From positions 109,753 through 173,752 of the forward strand of contig NZ_JAPDNT010000008.1 in the NCBI RefSeq assembly GCF_025989185.1: a stretch of 64,000 nt of DNA, written 5' to 3'. This document shows, one piece after another, positions 47,038 to 55,047 of the stretch. The notes beneath the pieces were generated by a model, which did no database searches, was not told where the DNA came from, and was given only the letters and a program-made list of their open reading frames with translations. The stretch is from Limobrevibacterium gyesilva (GTDB lineage Bacteria; Pseudomonadota; Alphaproteobacteria; Acetobacterales; Acetobacteraceae). Numbering within the stretch: position 1 is the stretch's first letter; each line of letters starts with the position of its first letter. The position numbers and the translations under genes were made by a program.

Positions 47038-48438
47038 ATGGCCGACCAGAGTTTCGACGTGATCGTTCTCGGCGGTGGCCCCGGCGGCTATGTCGCGGCC
47101 ATCCGCGCGGCCCAGCTCGGGCTGAAGACCGCGGTGGTGGAGCGCGAGCATCTGGGCGGGATCTGCCTGAACTGGGGCTGCATTCCCACCAAGGCGCTGC
47201 TGCGCAGTTCCGAGATCAATCATCTGCTGCACAACCTGAAGGACTTCGGCTTCGCCGCCGACAACGTGCGCTACGACCTGGGGGCCGTGGTGAAGCGGTC
47301 GCGCGGGGTGGCCAAGCAGTTGTCGTCGGGGGTCGCGCATCTGCTGAAGAAGAACAAGGTCACGGTGTTCGACGGCAGCGGCAAGCTCGCGGGCAAGCAC
47401 GGGCTGGCGGTGGAGAAGGACGGCAAGCCGGTGGCGACGCTGACGGCGCCGCACATCATCCTGGCGACCGGGGCGCGGGCGCGGCAGCTGCCGGGCGTGG
47501 AATCGGACGGCAAGCTGATCTGGACCTATCGCGAGGCGATGGTGCCGGCGGCGATGCCGAAATCGCTGCTGGTGATCGGCTCCGGCGCCATCGGCATCGA
47601 GTTCGCCAGCTTCTACCGCAACATGGGTGCGGCGGTGACGGTGGTGGAGGTGCTGGACCGCGTGCTGCCGGTCGAGGACGAGGAGATCTCGGCGTTCGCC
47701 CGGAAGTCGTTCGAGAAGCAGGGGATGAAGATCCTGACGTCGGCCGCCGTGAAGGGCGTGAAGAAGGGCGCGGACAGCGTGACGGTGACGGTGGAGGCCG
47801 GCGGCAAGAACCAGGAGATCACCGTCGATCGGGTGATCTCGGCCGTGGGCATCGTCGGCAACGTCGAGGGCATCGGCCTCGAAGGCACGGGCGTGAAGGT
47901 GGATCGCACCCATGTGGTGATCGACGAATGGTGCCGCACCGGGGAGCCGGGCGTGTACGCCATCGGCGATCTCGCGGGGCCGCCCTGGCTCGCGCACAAG
48001 GCGAGCCACGAGGGCGTGGTCTGCGTGGAGAAGATCGCAGGCGTGAACGACGTGCATCCGATCGACTGGACCAATATCCCGGGCTGCACCTATTGCCGGC
48101 CGCAGGTGGCCTCGGTCGGGCTCACGGAGGCGCGCGCCAAGGCCGAGGGGCATCAGGTGCGCGTCGGACGGTTCCCGTTCATCGGCAACGGCAAGGCGAT
48201 CGCCATGGGCGAGCCCGAAGGCATGGTGAAGACCGTGTTCGACGCCAACACCGGCGAATTGCTGGGGGCGCACATGATCGGCACCGAAGTGACCGAGCTG
48301 ATTCAGGGCTACGCCGTCGCGCGGACGCTGGAGAGCACCGAAGCGGAGCTGATGCACACGGTGTTTCCGCATCCCACGGTTTCCGAGACGATGCATGAGG
48401 CCGTGCTTGACGCCTACGGACGCGCCATCCACTTCTAG
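47038..48438 (+). CDS. lpdA: dihydrolipoamide dehydrogenase (E3)
   Basis: A 466-residue flavoprotein that reoxidises dihydrolipoamide with NAD. FAD-binding GGGPGGYVAA, redox disulfide C43/C48 in GGICLNWGCIPTKALL, NAD-binding VIGSGAIGIEF, FAD-binding YAIGDLAGPPWLAHKASHEG, and the C-terminal catalytic HPHPTVSE (here FPHPTVSETMHEAV) are present. It completes the pdh operon, 14 bp after the GNAT gene. A repeat element overlaps its stop codon. Confidence 0.97.
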   Translation: MADQSFDVIVLGGGPGGYVAAIRAAQLGLKTAVVEREHLGGICLNWGCIPTKALLRSSEINHLLHNLKDFGFAADNVRYDLGAVVKRSRGVAKQLSSGVAHLLKKNKVTVFDGSGKLAGKHGLAVEKDGKPVATLTAPHIILATGARARQLPGVESDGKLIWTYREAMVPAAMPKSLLVIGSGAIGIEFASFYRNMGAAVTVVEVLDRVLPVEDEEISAFARKSFEKQGMKILTSAAVKGVKKGADSVTVTVEAGGKNQEITVDRVISAVGIVGNVEGIGLEGTGVKVDRTHVVIDEWCRTGEPGVYAIGDLAGPPWLAHKASHEGVVCVEKIAGVNDVHPIDWTNIPGCTYCRPQVASVGLTEARAKAEGHQVRVGRFPFIGNGKAIAMGEPEGMVKTVFDANTGELLGAHMIGTEVTELIQGYAVARTLESTEAELMHTVFPHPTVSETMHEAVLDAYGRAIHF

Positions 48439-48537
48439 AGCGTGATCGGTGCGGATAGAGGCACCGATCATGCTCTGGATTATTGTTTTGACGAGCAATT
48501 TCATCGCCCGGTGATTCCACCTCTGGCGATATTGCTC
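48437..48537. repeat. two-hairpin intergenic repeat element after lpdA
   Basis: Hairpin 1: AGAGCGTGATCGGTGC (48437-48452) pairs with GCACCGATCATGCTCT (48461-48476) with one mismatch. Hairpin 2: arms at 48493-48508 and 48525-48537 (GAGCAAT...ATCGCC with GGCGATATTGCTC). TTGTTTTGACG lies between them. The first bases overlap the lpdA stop TAG. This structure resembles intergenic mosaic repeats I recall from Rhizobiales genomes. It may double as a terminator. Confidence 0.6.
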
Positions 48538-48573
48538 TGGCCTGTAGCCTGACCACTTACGGCGGAAGCGAGC

Positions 48574-49539
48574 ATGTCAACCCGCGTCGTCATCGATCAT
48601 CGCCTGGATGTGCGCCACCCCGAGAAGGCGCACCGCCCGGACAACCCGATCCAGCGCAAGCCCGCCTGGATCCGGGTAAAGGCGCCCACGCACCCCGTCT
48701 ATCACGAGACGCGGGAGCTGATGCGCAGCCACGGGCTGGTGACGGTGTGCGAGGAGGCGGCCTGCCCGAATATCGGCGAATGCTGGTCGCAGCGCCACGC
48801 CACCATGATGATCATGGGCGACACCTGCACGCGCGCCTGCAGCTTCTGCAACGTGCGCACCGGGCAGCCGAATGCGCTGGAGGCGACCGAGCCGCAGCGC
48901 GTGGCCGATGCGGTGGCCAAGCTGGGGCTGCGGCATGTGGTGATCACGTCGGTGGACCGCGATGACCTGGCCGATGGCGGGGCGGCGCATTTCGCCGCCG
49001 TGATCCGCGCCGTGCGCGAGGCGGCGCCGGCCACCACGATCGAGGTGCTGACGCCGGATTTCCTGCGCAAGCCCGGCGCTGCCGAGGTGGTGGTGCAGGC
49101 GCGGCCGGACGTGTTCAACCACAATCTGGAGACGGTGCCGCGGCTGTATCCGTCGATCCGGCCGGGCGCACGCTACTACCAGTCGCTGCGGCTGCTGGAT
49201 TCGGTGAAGCGGCTGGATCCGACGATCTTCACCAAGTCCGGCCTGATGGTCGGGCTGGGCGAGGGCCGGGCGGAGATCATGCAGGTGATGGACGACCTGC
49301 GCGTGGCCGATGTCGATTTCCTGACGCTGGGCCAGTATCTGCAGCCGACGGTGAAGCATGCGGCGGTGGCGGAGTTCGTGACCCCCGAGGGATTCGCGGA
49401 GTACGCGGCGCTGGCGCGGGCCAAGGGGTTCCTGCTGGTGTCGGCGACGCCGCTGACGCGCAGCTCGTATCACGCCGATGCCGATTTCGCGCAGCTGAAG
49501 GCGGCCCGCGAGACCCAGCTCGCCGCGGCCGCGGACTAG
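48574..49539 (+). CDS. lipA: lipoyl synthase
   Basis: A 321-residue radical-SAM enzyme that inserts two sulfurs into octanoyl groups to make lipoate for PdhB and PdhC. The auxiliary cluster cysteines C59, C64 and C70 ([12 protein letters not shown]) and the radical-SAM cysteines C85, C89 and C92 (CTRACSFC) are present, as is the C-terminal serine ligand region TRSSYHAD. It follows lpdA by 135 bp and precedes the RatA-type gene by 1 bp. Confidence 0.98.
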   Translation: MSTRVVIDHRLDVRHPEKAHRPDNPIQRKPAWIRVKAPTHPVYHETRELMRSHGLVTVCEEAACPNIGECWSQRHATMMIMGDTCTRACSFCNVRTGQPNALEATEPQRVADAVAKLGLRHVVITSVDRDDLADGGAAHFAAVIRAVREAAPATTIEVLTPDFLRKPGAAEVVVQARPDVFNHNLETVPRLYPSIRPGARYYQSLRLLDSVKRLDPTIFTKSGLMVGLGEGRAEIMQVMDDLRVADVDFLTLGQYLQPTVKHAAVAEFVTPEGFAEYAALARAKGFLLVSATPLTRSSYHADADFAQLKAARETQLAAAAD

Positions 49540-49540
49540 C

Positions 49541-50032
49541 ATGCCGACCCATGCGGAGAGCCGGGTCGTCCAATACCAGGCGGAACAATTGTTCGACCTG
49601 GTGGCGGATGTCGGGCGCTATCCGCAGTTCCTGCCGTGGTGCGTGGGTGCGCGCGTGCGCACCCGCACGGAGACGGAACTGGTGGCGGACCTGACCATCG
49701 GCTTCGGGCCGTTCCGCGAGAGCTTCACCAGCCGGGTGACGCTGCAGCGCGGCAGCGCGGACACGCCCTGGGACATCCGGGTGCGCTACGAGAAGGGCCC
49801 GTTCCGCTATCTGAACAACCATTGGACGTTCACGCCCGAGCCGCATTGCTGCCGGGTGGATTTCTTCGTCGATTTCGAGTTTCGCAGCCGCATCCTGCAG
49901 GCGGCGATCGGTGTGGTGTTCCACGAAGCGGTGCGCCGGATGGTGAATGCCTTCCTCAAGCGCGCCCGCGACGTGTATGGGCCGCCGCCGGCATCGGCAA
50001 CCGGGCCCGCGCCGCAGCCGGCGAAGACATGA
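49541..50032 (+). CDS. START-domain protein of the RatA/COQ10 family
   Basis: A 163-residue protein: ESRVVQYQAEQLFDLVADVGRYPQFLPWCVGARV (in pieces), LTIGFGPFRESFTSRV, and FRYLNNHWTF followed by FFVDFEFRS. This is the polyketide-cyclase/START-like fold of yeast Coq10 and bacterial RatA, thought to bind ubiquinone or lipids. The toxin name used for E. coli RatA should not be assumed here. Coupled to lipA, a conserved alphaproteobacterial pair. Confidence 0.9.
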   Translation: MPTHAESRVVQYQAEQLFDLVADVGRYPQFLPWCVGARVRTRTETELVADLTIGFGPFRESFTSRVTLQRGSADTPWDIRVRYEKGPFRYLNNHWTFTPEPHCCRVDFFVDFEFRSRILQAAIGVVFHEAVRRMVNAFLKRARDVYGPPPASATGPAPQPAKT

Positions 50033-50035
50033 GTT

Positions 50036-50073
50036 TTCGTAACGACGGCCATATGGCATGCGGCCGTTGCGAA
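50036..50073. terminator. imperfect hairpin after the lipA-ratA pair
   Basis: TTCGTAACG...GGCC (50036-50050) pairs with GGCCGTTGCGAA (50062-50073), with a small bulge and one mismatch. It starts 4 bp after the RatA-type stop and lies just before the ECF sigma gene, so it is either a terminator or part of that gene's promoter region. Confidence 0.4.
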
Positions 50074-50104
50074 GTCGCGCGTCCGGTGGCGTCGGCAGGG
50101 CGTC

Positions 50105-50644
50105 ATGCGAGCTGAGGCTGAACTGACCGACCTGCTGGCGTCTGTCGCCCGCGGCGACCGGGCGGCGCTGCGGGCCATCTATGTCAGGCAGTCGACACGC
50201 CTGTTCGGGATTGCCATGGCCATCCTGCGCGATCGCTCCAGTGCCGCGGACGTGCTGCAGGACGCGTTCCTGAAGGTATGGGAGCGGGCACGCCAGTTCG
50301 ATGCCGCGCGCGGCAGTGCCGAGGCGTGGCTGGCCGCCATCGTCCGCCATGCGGCGCTGGATGTGGCGCGCACGCGCGGGCGCGAGGTGGCGAGCGACGA
50401 TCCGAACCTGGGCGATTCCGCCATCGATCCGGATGCGCTGGAGGCGCTGATGGCGTCCGAGAGCGGCGCGCGGCTGCGCGATTGCCTGGGCCGGCTGGAG
50501 GCGAAGAACCGCCAGGGCATCGTGCTGGCGTTCGTGCATGGGTTGTCGCATCCGGAGATCGCCGCGAAGCTGGATGCGCCGCTGGGCACGGTGAAGGCAT
50601 GGATTCGCCGCGGCCTGCTGAGCCTGCGGGAGTGCCTGTCGTGA
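50105..50644 (+). CDS. ECF-family RNA polymerase sigma factor
   Basis: A 179-residue sigma factor with region 2 (LTDLLASVARGDRAALRAIYVRQSTRLFGIAMAILRDRSSAADVLQDAFLKVWERA in pieces) and region 4 (RLEAKNRQGIVLAFVHGLSHPEIAAKLDAPLGTVKAWIRRGL in pieces). It directs polymerase to a stress or envelope regulon. The next gene, overlapping by GTGA, encodes its likely anti-sigma factor. Confidence 0.92.
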   Translation: MRAEAELTDLLASVARGDRAALRAIYVRQSTRLFGIAMAILRDRSSAADVLQDAFLKVWERARQFDAARGSAEAWLAAIVRHAALDVARTRGREVASDDPNLGDSAIDPDALEALMASESGARLRDCLGRLEAKNRQGIVLAFVHGLSHPEIAAKLDAPLGTVKAWIRRGLLSLRECLS

Positions 50645-51384
50645 GCGGCGCGCCGGCGCGGCCTGCGGGCGGGCTGCCGGACGACCCGGCCGGGCGCGAG
50701 GCGATGGCCGGCGAGTTCGTGCTGGGCACGCTGGATGCGCGCACGGCCCAGCTCGTCTCGGTGGCCATGCAGGCCGATCCGGTCTGGCGCAAGGCGGTGG
50801 AGGCATGGCAGGCGCGGCTGGCGCCGCTGGCAACGTTGGTGCGGCCGGAGGCGCCGCCGCCCGATACATGGGACCGCATCGAGGCGCGCATCGCGCCGCA
50901 ACGCGCACCACGGGCGAAGCGGGCGGCGCGGATGGCGTGGGTGTGGCGGTTCTGGGCGCTGGGGGCGACGGCGGTGGCGGCCGGGATCGCCGCCTTTGCC
51001 TTCGCGCCGCGGCCGGAGCCGGAACGGATCATGACCGTGCTGGTGACCGACCGGAACGCGCCGGCGCTGATGGCCGAGGTGGACCGGAGCGGGGCGCTGC
51101 GCTTGAGCGCGCTGCCGGCGACGACGGGGCGGCAGTTGCAGGCGCCATCGGGCCGCTCGCTGCAGCTATGGGGCCTACCGGTCGGGGCGACGGCGCGGGT
51201 CAGCATGGGCGTGCTGCCGCATGAGCCCGGCAAGGTGACGATGATGCCGGGGGGCGCGGTGCGGCCGTCGCCGGGGATGCTGATCGAGATCAGCGTCGAA
51301 CCGGAAGGCGGATCGCCGACCGGTCAGCCGACGGGGCCGATGGTGTTCTTCGGCCGTCTCGGCGTGGCCGGTCCCGACACCTGA
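50641..51384 (+). CDS. anti-sigma factor, RskA/anti-sigma-K-like
   Basis: A 247-residue membrane protein. The N-terminal cytoplasmic part (EAMAGEFVLGTLDARTAQLVSVAMQADPVWRKAVEAWQARLAPL in pieces) resembles the sigma-binding zinc-free domain of RskA-type factors. One helix follows (FWALGATAVAAGIAAFAFA, about 103-121), then a periplasmic RskA domain (LRLSALPATTGRQLQAP, LQLWGLP, MLIEISVEPEGGSPTGQPTGP). It probably holds the ECF sigma factor inactive until an envelope signal is sensed. The GTG start overlaps the sigma stop. Confidence 0.88.
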   Translation: MSGAPARPAGGLPDDPAGREAMAGEFVLGTLDARTAQLVSVAMQADPVWRKAVEAWQARLAPLATLVRPEAPPPDTWDRIEARIAPQRAPRAKRAARMAWVWRFWALGATAVAAGIAAFAFAPRPEPERIMTVLVTDRNAPALMAEVDRSGALRLSALPATTGRQLQAPSGRSLQLWGLPVGATARVSMGVLPHEPGKVTMMPGGAVRPSPGMLIEISVEPEGGSPTGQPTGPMVFFGRLGVAGPDT

Positions 51385-51472
51385 TCGGGATTCGCGGGGT
51401 CTGGCGCATCCGTCCGGTTGCTGCTTCTCTGCCACGGCGCAATCGCGCTGAAGCCGTTCGGAGAAGTGCCCC

Positions 51473-52546
51473 ATGGTCCATGCCCCGCCGCCCCCGCCCC
51501 CCGGTCTGCCGCCCGTGCGCGTCAACCTGTATTCGGACACGCAGACCAAGCCGACGCCGGCGATGAAGGCGGCGATGGTGGCGGCCGAGCTGGGCGACGA
51601 GCAGGCGGGCACCGATCCCACCGTGACCGCGCTGTGCGAGCGCATGGCAGCGTTGCTGGGCAAGGAGGCCGCGGTGTTCCTGCCCAGCGGCACGATGTGC
51701 AACCAGGTGGCGATCCTGACGCATTGCCGCCCCGGCGATGAGATCCTGGCGCACGAGACCGCGCATATCCTGACCAGCGAAGGCGGCGGCGCCGCGGCGC
51801 TGACGGGGGCGCAGATCACCGGGCTGTCCGGGCCGCAGGGCCAGTTCTCGCTGGAGGCGCTGCAGGCGGCGATCCGGCCGAAGAGCCGCTATGCGCCGCC
51901 GCAGACGCTGGTGGAGGTGGAGCAGACGGCCAATCTGGGTGGCGGCGCCGTCTGGCCGCTGGCCACGCTGAACGCGATCGCCGCCTTCGCGCACGAATGC
52001 GGTATGGCCACCCACATGGATGGCGCGCGGCTGACGAACGCGACCGTGGCCGCCGGCATCGCGCCGGCCGAGATGGTCGCCGGGTTCGACAGCGTGTGGC
52101 TGGACTTCACCAAGGGCCTGGGCGCGCCGCTGGGTGCCGTGCTGTGCGGCAGCAGCGAGTTCATCGGCCGGGCCTGGCGCTGGAAGCAGCGGCTCGGCGG
52201 GTCCATGCGCCAGGGCGGCATCTGCGCCGCCGCCTGCCTGTACGCGCTGGACCACCACGTGGACCGGCTGGCCGAGGACCATGCGAACGCGCGCGTGCTG
52301 GCGCGGGGGCTGGCGCAGATCGAGGGCATCACGGTGGAGGTGCCGCAGACCAACCTGGTGTTCTTCGACACGACCGGCACCGGGCTGACCGCCGAGGCCC
52401 TGGCCGCCCGGGTGCGACGCGAGGGCGTGGCGTTCTCGGCGATGGGCAAGTATCGCGGCCGGGCCTGTACGCATCTGGATGTGACCCTTGGGCAGATCGA
52501 GGATGCGGTATCGGTGATCCGTCACGCCGTTACGACACAGAGATAA
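51473..52546 (+). CDS. ltaE: low-specificity L-threonine aldolase
   Basis: A 357-residue PLP enzyme cleaving threonine to glycine and acetaldehyde. SDTQTKPTPAMKAAM, the aldolase/beta-eliminating core FLPSGTMCNQVAILTHCRPGDEILAHETAHIL (in pieces), ANLGGGAVWPL, MDGARLTNA, and PLP lysine K214 in WLDFTKGLGAPLGAVL are present. A proline run at residues 5-10 is an odd start. It follows the anti-sigma gene by 88 bp. Confidence 0.93.
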   Translation: MVHAPPPPPPGLPPVRVNLYSDTQTKPTPAMKAAMVAAELGDEQAGTDPTVTALCERMAALLGKEAAVFLPSGTMCNQVAILTHCRPGDEILAHETAHILTSEGGGAAALTGAQITGLSGPQGQFSLEALQAAIRPKSRYAPPQTLVEVEQTANLGGGAVWPLATLNAIAAFAHECGMATHMDGARLTNATVAAGIAPAEMVAGFDSVWLDFTKGLGAPLGAVLCGSSEFIGRAWRWKQRLGGSMRQGGICAAACLYALDHHVDRLAEDHANARVLARGLAQIEGITVEVPQTNLVFFDTTGTGLTAEALAARVRREGVAFSAMGKYRGRACTHLDVTLGQIEDAVSVIRHAVTTQR

Positions 52547-52555
52547 CGTAGAAGA

Positions 52556-52577
52556 CACGCCAGGCGTGCCTGGCGTG
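52556..52577. terminator. 22-bp palindrome after ltaE
   Basis: CACGCCAGGC (52556-52565) and GCCTGGCGTG (52568-52577) are perfect arms separated by 2 bp. It starts 10 bp after the ltaE stop and may be a terminator. The very short loop also fits an operator for the EF-hand gene at 52616. Confidence 0.5.
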
Positions 52578-52615
52578 GTCTAGACTCCCGCGGCGAGAAT
52601 CGAGGAGGTTCGACG

Positions 52616-53050
52616 ATGCGATGGATGATCCCCGCGTTGGCGCTGGCGATGGTGGCCGGACATGCGCATGCCCAGGGCACGATGGCGCCAGCCACGGCAC
52701 CGACGACGCCGGCACCGGCCGCGACGGCACCGGCTAGCCCGGCCCCGTCGGTGTCGACCCAGGCGGCCCCGGCCACGAAACCCGCGGCCAAGCCGGCGGG
52801 CAAGACCGCTTCAACCAGCCACATGACGCTGCAGCAACGGTTCGATGCCGCCAACACCACGCATGACGGGCACCTGACGAAAGAACAGGCGCGGTCGGCG
52901 AAGATGACCCAGACGGTCCGGCACTTCGATGCGATCGACAAGGACCATAAGGGCTATGTGACGATGGACGACCTGCACGCCTATGCCTCGGCGCAGCGCG
53001 CGCAGCATCGCACGACTCCGGCGGCGAAACCGGCGCCGACGAAGAGCTGA
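52616..53050 (+). CDS. secreted EF-hand calcium-binding protein
   Basis: A 144-residue exported protein. A signal peptide (MRWMIPALALAMVAGHAHAQ) precedes an Ala/Pro/Thr-rich linker (about 20-66). Two EF-hand-like helices-loops follow: RFDAANTTHDGHLTKEQA and HFDAIDKDHKGYVTMDDLHAY, the second with D at positions 1, 3 and 12 of the loop. The first loop lacks the terminal Glu. It may bind calcium in the periplasm. GGAGG precedes the ATG. No partner is evident. Confidence 0.8.
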   Translation: MRWMIPALALAMVAGHAHAQGTMAPATAPTTPAPAATAPASPAPSVSTQAAPATKPAAKPAGKTASTSHMTLQQRFDAANTTHDGHLTKEQARSAKMTQTVRHFDAIDKDHKGYVTMDDLHAYASAQRAQHRTTPAAKPAPTKS

Positions 53051-53099
53051 GCAGGAACGGGCCCCTGCCGCCGCGGTGACGCCACCGCGGGGCGGGGGC

Positions 53100-53738
53100 C
53101 TATTTCGGCGGCCCGAAGGCGCGCAGGAAGGTCTCGACAGCCGCCGCGACGGTGGCGTCGATGTCGGCACCGGTGGGTGCGGGGGGAAGGGCGAGGGTCG
53201 CGCGCAGGAACAGGCCGGCGCGCAGCAGCGCCATGAATTGTTCGGCCGCGACATGCGTGTCCGCGGCGACAAGGTGGCCGGCCGCGGCCTGGGCCGCGAC
53301 CCAGGCGGCGAAGCGGTCGCGGAAGGCCTGCGGACCATTGGTGATGAAGGCGCGGCCCAGCTCCGGGAAGCGGCCGCTCTCGGCGACGGCGACGCGGAAG
53401 ATGGCGAGGGTCCGCTCCTGCAGCAGGAAGCCCAGGACGCGGACGCCGATCTTGTGCAGTTCGGCGCGGATGTCCTCGACCTCCGCGGGGAAGTTCTCGT
53501 CGTTCACCGTGTTGCGGCGGCAGGCCTCGCCGACGATGGTGGCGAAGAGCTGGTCCTTGGACTCGAAATAGGCATAGAGGGTGGCCTTGGACACGTTGGC
53601 CGCGCGCGCCACGGCCTCCATGCTGACCGATCCGTAGCCGTTCGCCATGAACAGGTCGGCCGCGGCTTCGAGCACCTGGCGGCGCTTCGGCGAGATCTCG
53701 GTGTCGGCATCGGGGAGGGTCACGCCATCTTGAACCAT
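53100..53738 (-). CDS. TetR-family repressor of the adjacent efflux pump
   Basis: A 212-residue regulator. The N-terminal helix-turn-helix reads RRQVLEAAADLFMANGYGSVSMEAVARAANVSKATLYAYFESKDQLF (in pieces), followed by a helical ligand-binding domain with LLRAGLFLRATLALPP near the end. The ATG at 53738 is used; a TTG at 53774 would add 12 residues, and neither has a strong ribosome site. It is divergent from emrA, and two matching palindromes lie between them. Confidence 0.9.
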   Translation of the reverse strand: MVQDGVTLPDADTEISPKRRQVLEAAADLFMANGYGSVSMEAVARAANVSKATLYAYFESKDQLFATIVGEACRRNTVNDENFPAEVEDIRAELHKIGVRVLGFLLQERTLAIFRVAVAESGRFPELGRAFITNGPQAFRDRFAAWVAAQAAAGHLVAADTHVAAEQFMALLRAGLFLRATLALPPAPTGADIDATVAAAVETFLRAFGPPK

Positions 53739-53783
53739 ATGTGGATCGTGGTCCGCATGCTCCGGTTGCGTCAAGCCGAGAAG

Positions 53784-53804
53784 TGAACTGAACGGTTCAG
53801 TTCA
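53784..53804. promoter_or_regulatory. TetR-type operator 1
   Basis: TGAACTGAAC (53784-53793) and GTTCAGTTCA (53795-53804) are perfect 10-bp arms around one G. It lies just upstream of the -35 box of the emrA promoter and next to the repressor start, so it could control both directions. Confidence 0.75.
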
Positions 53805-53807
53805 TCC

Positions 53808-53837
53808 TTGACGTTGCCCGGGGCCGTCCCGTAATCG
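53808..53837 (+). promoter_or_regulatory. promoter of the emrAB operon
   Basis: TTGACG (53808-53813) and TAATCG (53832-53837) are spaced 18 bp apart. The expected start near 53844 falls at the edge of operator 2. The promoter is thus flanked by the two repressor sites. Confidence 0.55.
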
Positions 53838-53845
53838 AATCGCGC

Positions 53846-53861
53846 TGAACTGCCCGGTTCA
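53846..53861. promoter_or_regulatory. TetR-type operator 2
   Basis: TGAACTGCCCGGTTCA has the same TGAAC...GTTCA half-sites as operator 1 and overlaps the expected start of emrA transcription. Repressor bound here would block polymerase. Confidence 0.65.
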
Positions 53862-53877
53862 CCCGAGGACGTCCCTG

Positions 53878-55041
53878 ATGAACGCCGTTTCCGACAAGCC
53901 CGCCGCCGCGGTTGGCAGTCAGTCCAGCCCCGGCCCGCGCCGCTCGCGGTGGACGGGCAAGGCGATGCTGCGCACCGGCGGGGCTGTCGTGCTGCTGATC
54001 GGTCTCGCCGCGACCGCCAACTGGTGGCTCGCCGAGGGGCGGTTCATCGAGAGCACCGACAACGCCTATGTGCAGGGCGACATCGTCGTGCTCGGCCCGC
54101 GCATCGAGGGCGATGTCGCGGCGATCCATGTCGCCGACAACCAGGTGGTGAAGGCAGGCGATCCGCTGATCACGCTGGATCCGGCGGACTGGCAGGCGCG
54201 GCTGGATCAGGCGCGCGGCAACGCGGCCGAGGTCGCCGCGGCCGCGGCGACGACGCGCCGCCAAGTGGAGCTGAGCCGGGCGGCGATCGCGCAGGCCGAT
54301 GCGGCGGTCGCACAGGCCCAGGCGGAAGTGACGCGTGCGGCGGCCGAGGCGGGGCGCAGCGGCGCGCTGGTGGGCGCCGGCTGGACCTCGCGCCAGGCCA
54401 ACGAGCAGGCGGTGGCCGATGCCCGCAAGGCCGAGGCGGCCCTGGCCTCGGCGCGGGCCCAGCGGGCGACGGCGGAGCAGGGACTGGCGGTCGCCGAGGC
54501 GCAGGTGGTGCAGGCCGATGCGCGCCGGCCGACCGCCGAGGCGGCGGTGCGTCTGGCCGAGAGCAACCTGTCCTATACCGTGATCCGCGCGCCGTTCGAC
54601 GGCGTCGTCGGCAACCGCGCGGCCCAGCTGGGCCAGCACGTGATGGTCGGGCAGCAGCTCATCGCGGTGGCGCCGCCGGCGCAGCGGCTCTTCGTGGTCG
54701 CCAATTTCAAGGAGACGCAGCTGCGGCGCATGCGGCCGGGCCAGAAGGTGGTGCTGAGCGCGGATATCGACAGCGGCGCCGAGGTGCATGGCCGCGTGGA
54801 CAGCCTGGCGCCGGCGACGGGGGCGCTGTTCTCGCTGCTGCCGCCCGAGAACGCCACCGGCAACTTCACCAAGGTGGTGCAGCGCGTGCCGGTGAAGATC
54901 GTGCTGGAGCCGGCGGAGGCGAAAGCCGCGCACTGGCTGCGCGCGGGCCTGTCGGTGACCGCCGAGGTGGACACGCGCGGGGCCGATGCCGAGCGCCTGG
55001 GCTTCCTGGGCACCGCGGCGGCGACGCTGCGGCTGAGGTAG
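53878..55041 (+). CDS. emrA: HlyD/EmrA-family membrane fusion protein
   Basis: A 387-residue periplasmic adaptor. One N-terminal helix (AVVLLIGLAATANWWLA, about 36-52) leads to the split lipoyl-like domain (DNAYVQGDIVVLGPRIEGDV and YTVIRAPFDGVVGNRAAQLG). Between them is a coiled-coil hairpin rich in Ala, Gln and Glu (about 110-235). It links the EmrB-type pump to an outer-membrane channel. It is 6 bp before emrB and 36 bp after the operator. Confidence 0.92.
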   Translation: MNAVSDKPAAAVGSQSSPGPRRSRWTGKAMLRTGGAVVLLIGLAATANWWLAEGRFIESTDNAYVQGDIVVLGPRIEGDVAAIHVADNQVVKAGDPLITLDPADWQARLDQARGNAAEVAAAAATTRRQVELSRAAIAQADAAVAQAQAEVTRAAAEAGRSGALVGAGWTSRQANEQAVADARKAEAALASARAQRATAEQGLAVAEAQVVQADARRPTAEAAVRLAESNLSYTVIRAPFDGVVGNRAAQLGQHVMVGQQLIAVAPPAQRLFVVANFKETQLRRMRPGQKVVLSADIDSGAEVHGRVDSLAPATGALFSLLPPENATGNFTKVVQRVPVKIVLEPAEAKAAHWLRAGLSVTAEVDTRGADAERLGFLGTAAATLRLR

Positions 55042-55047
55042 CGGGCC

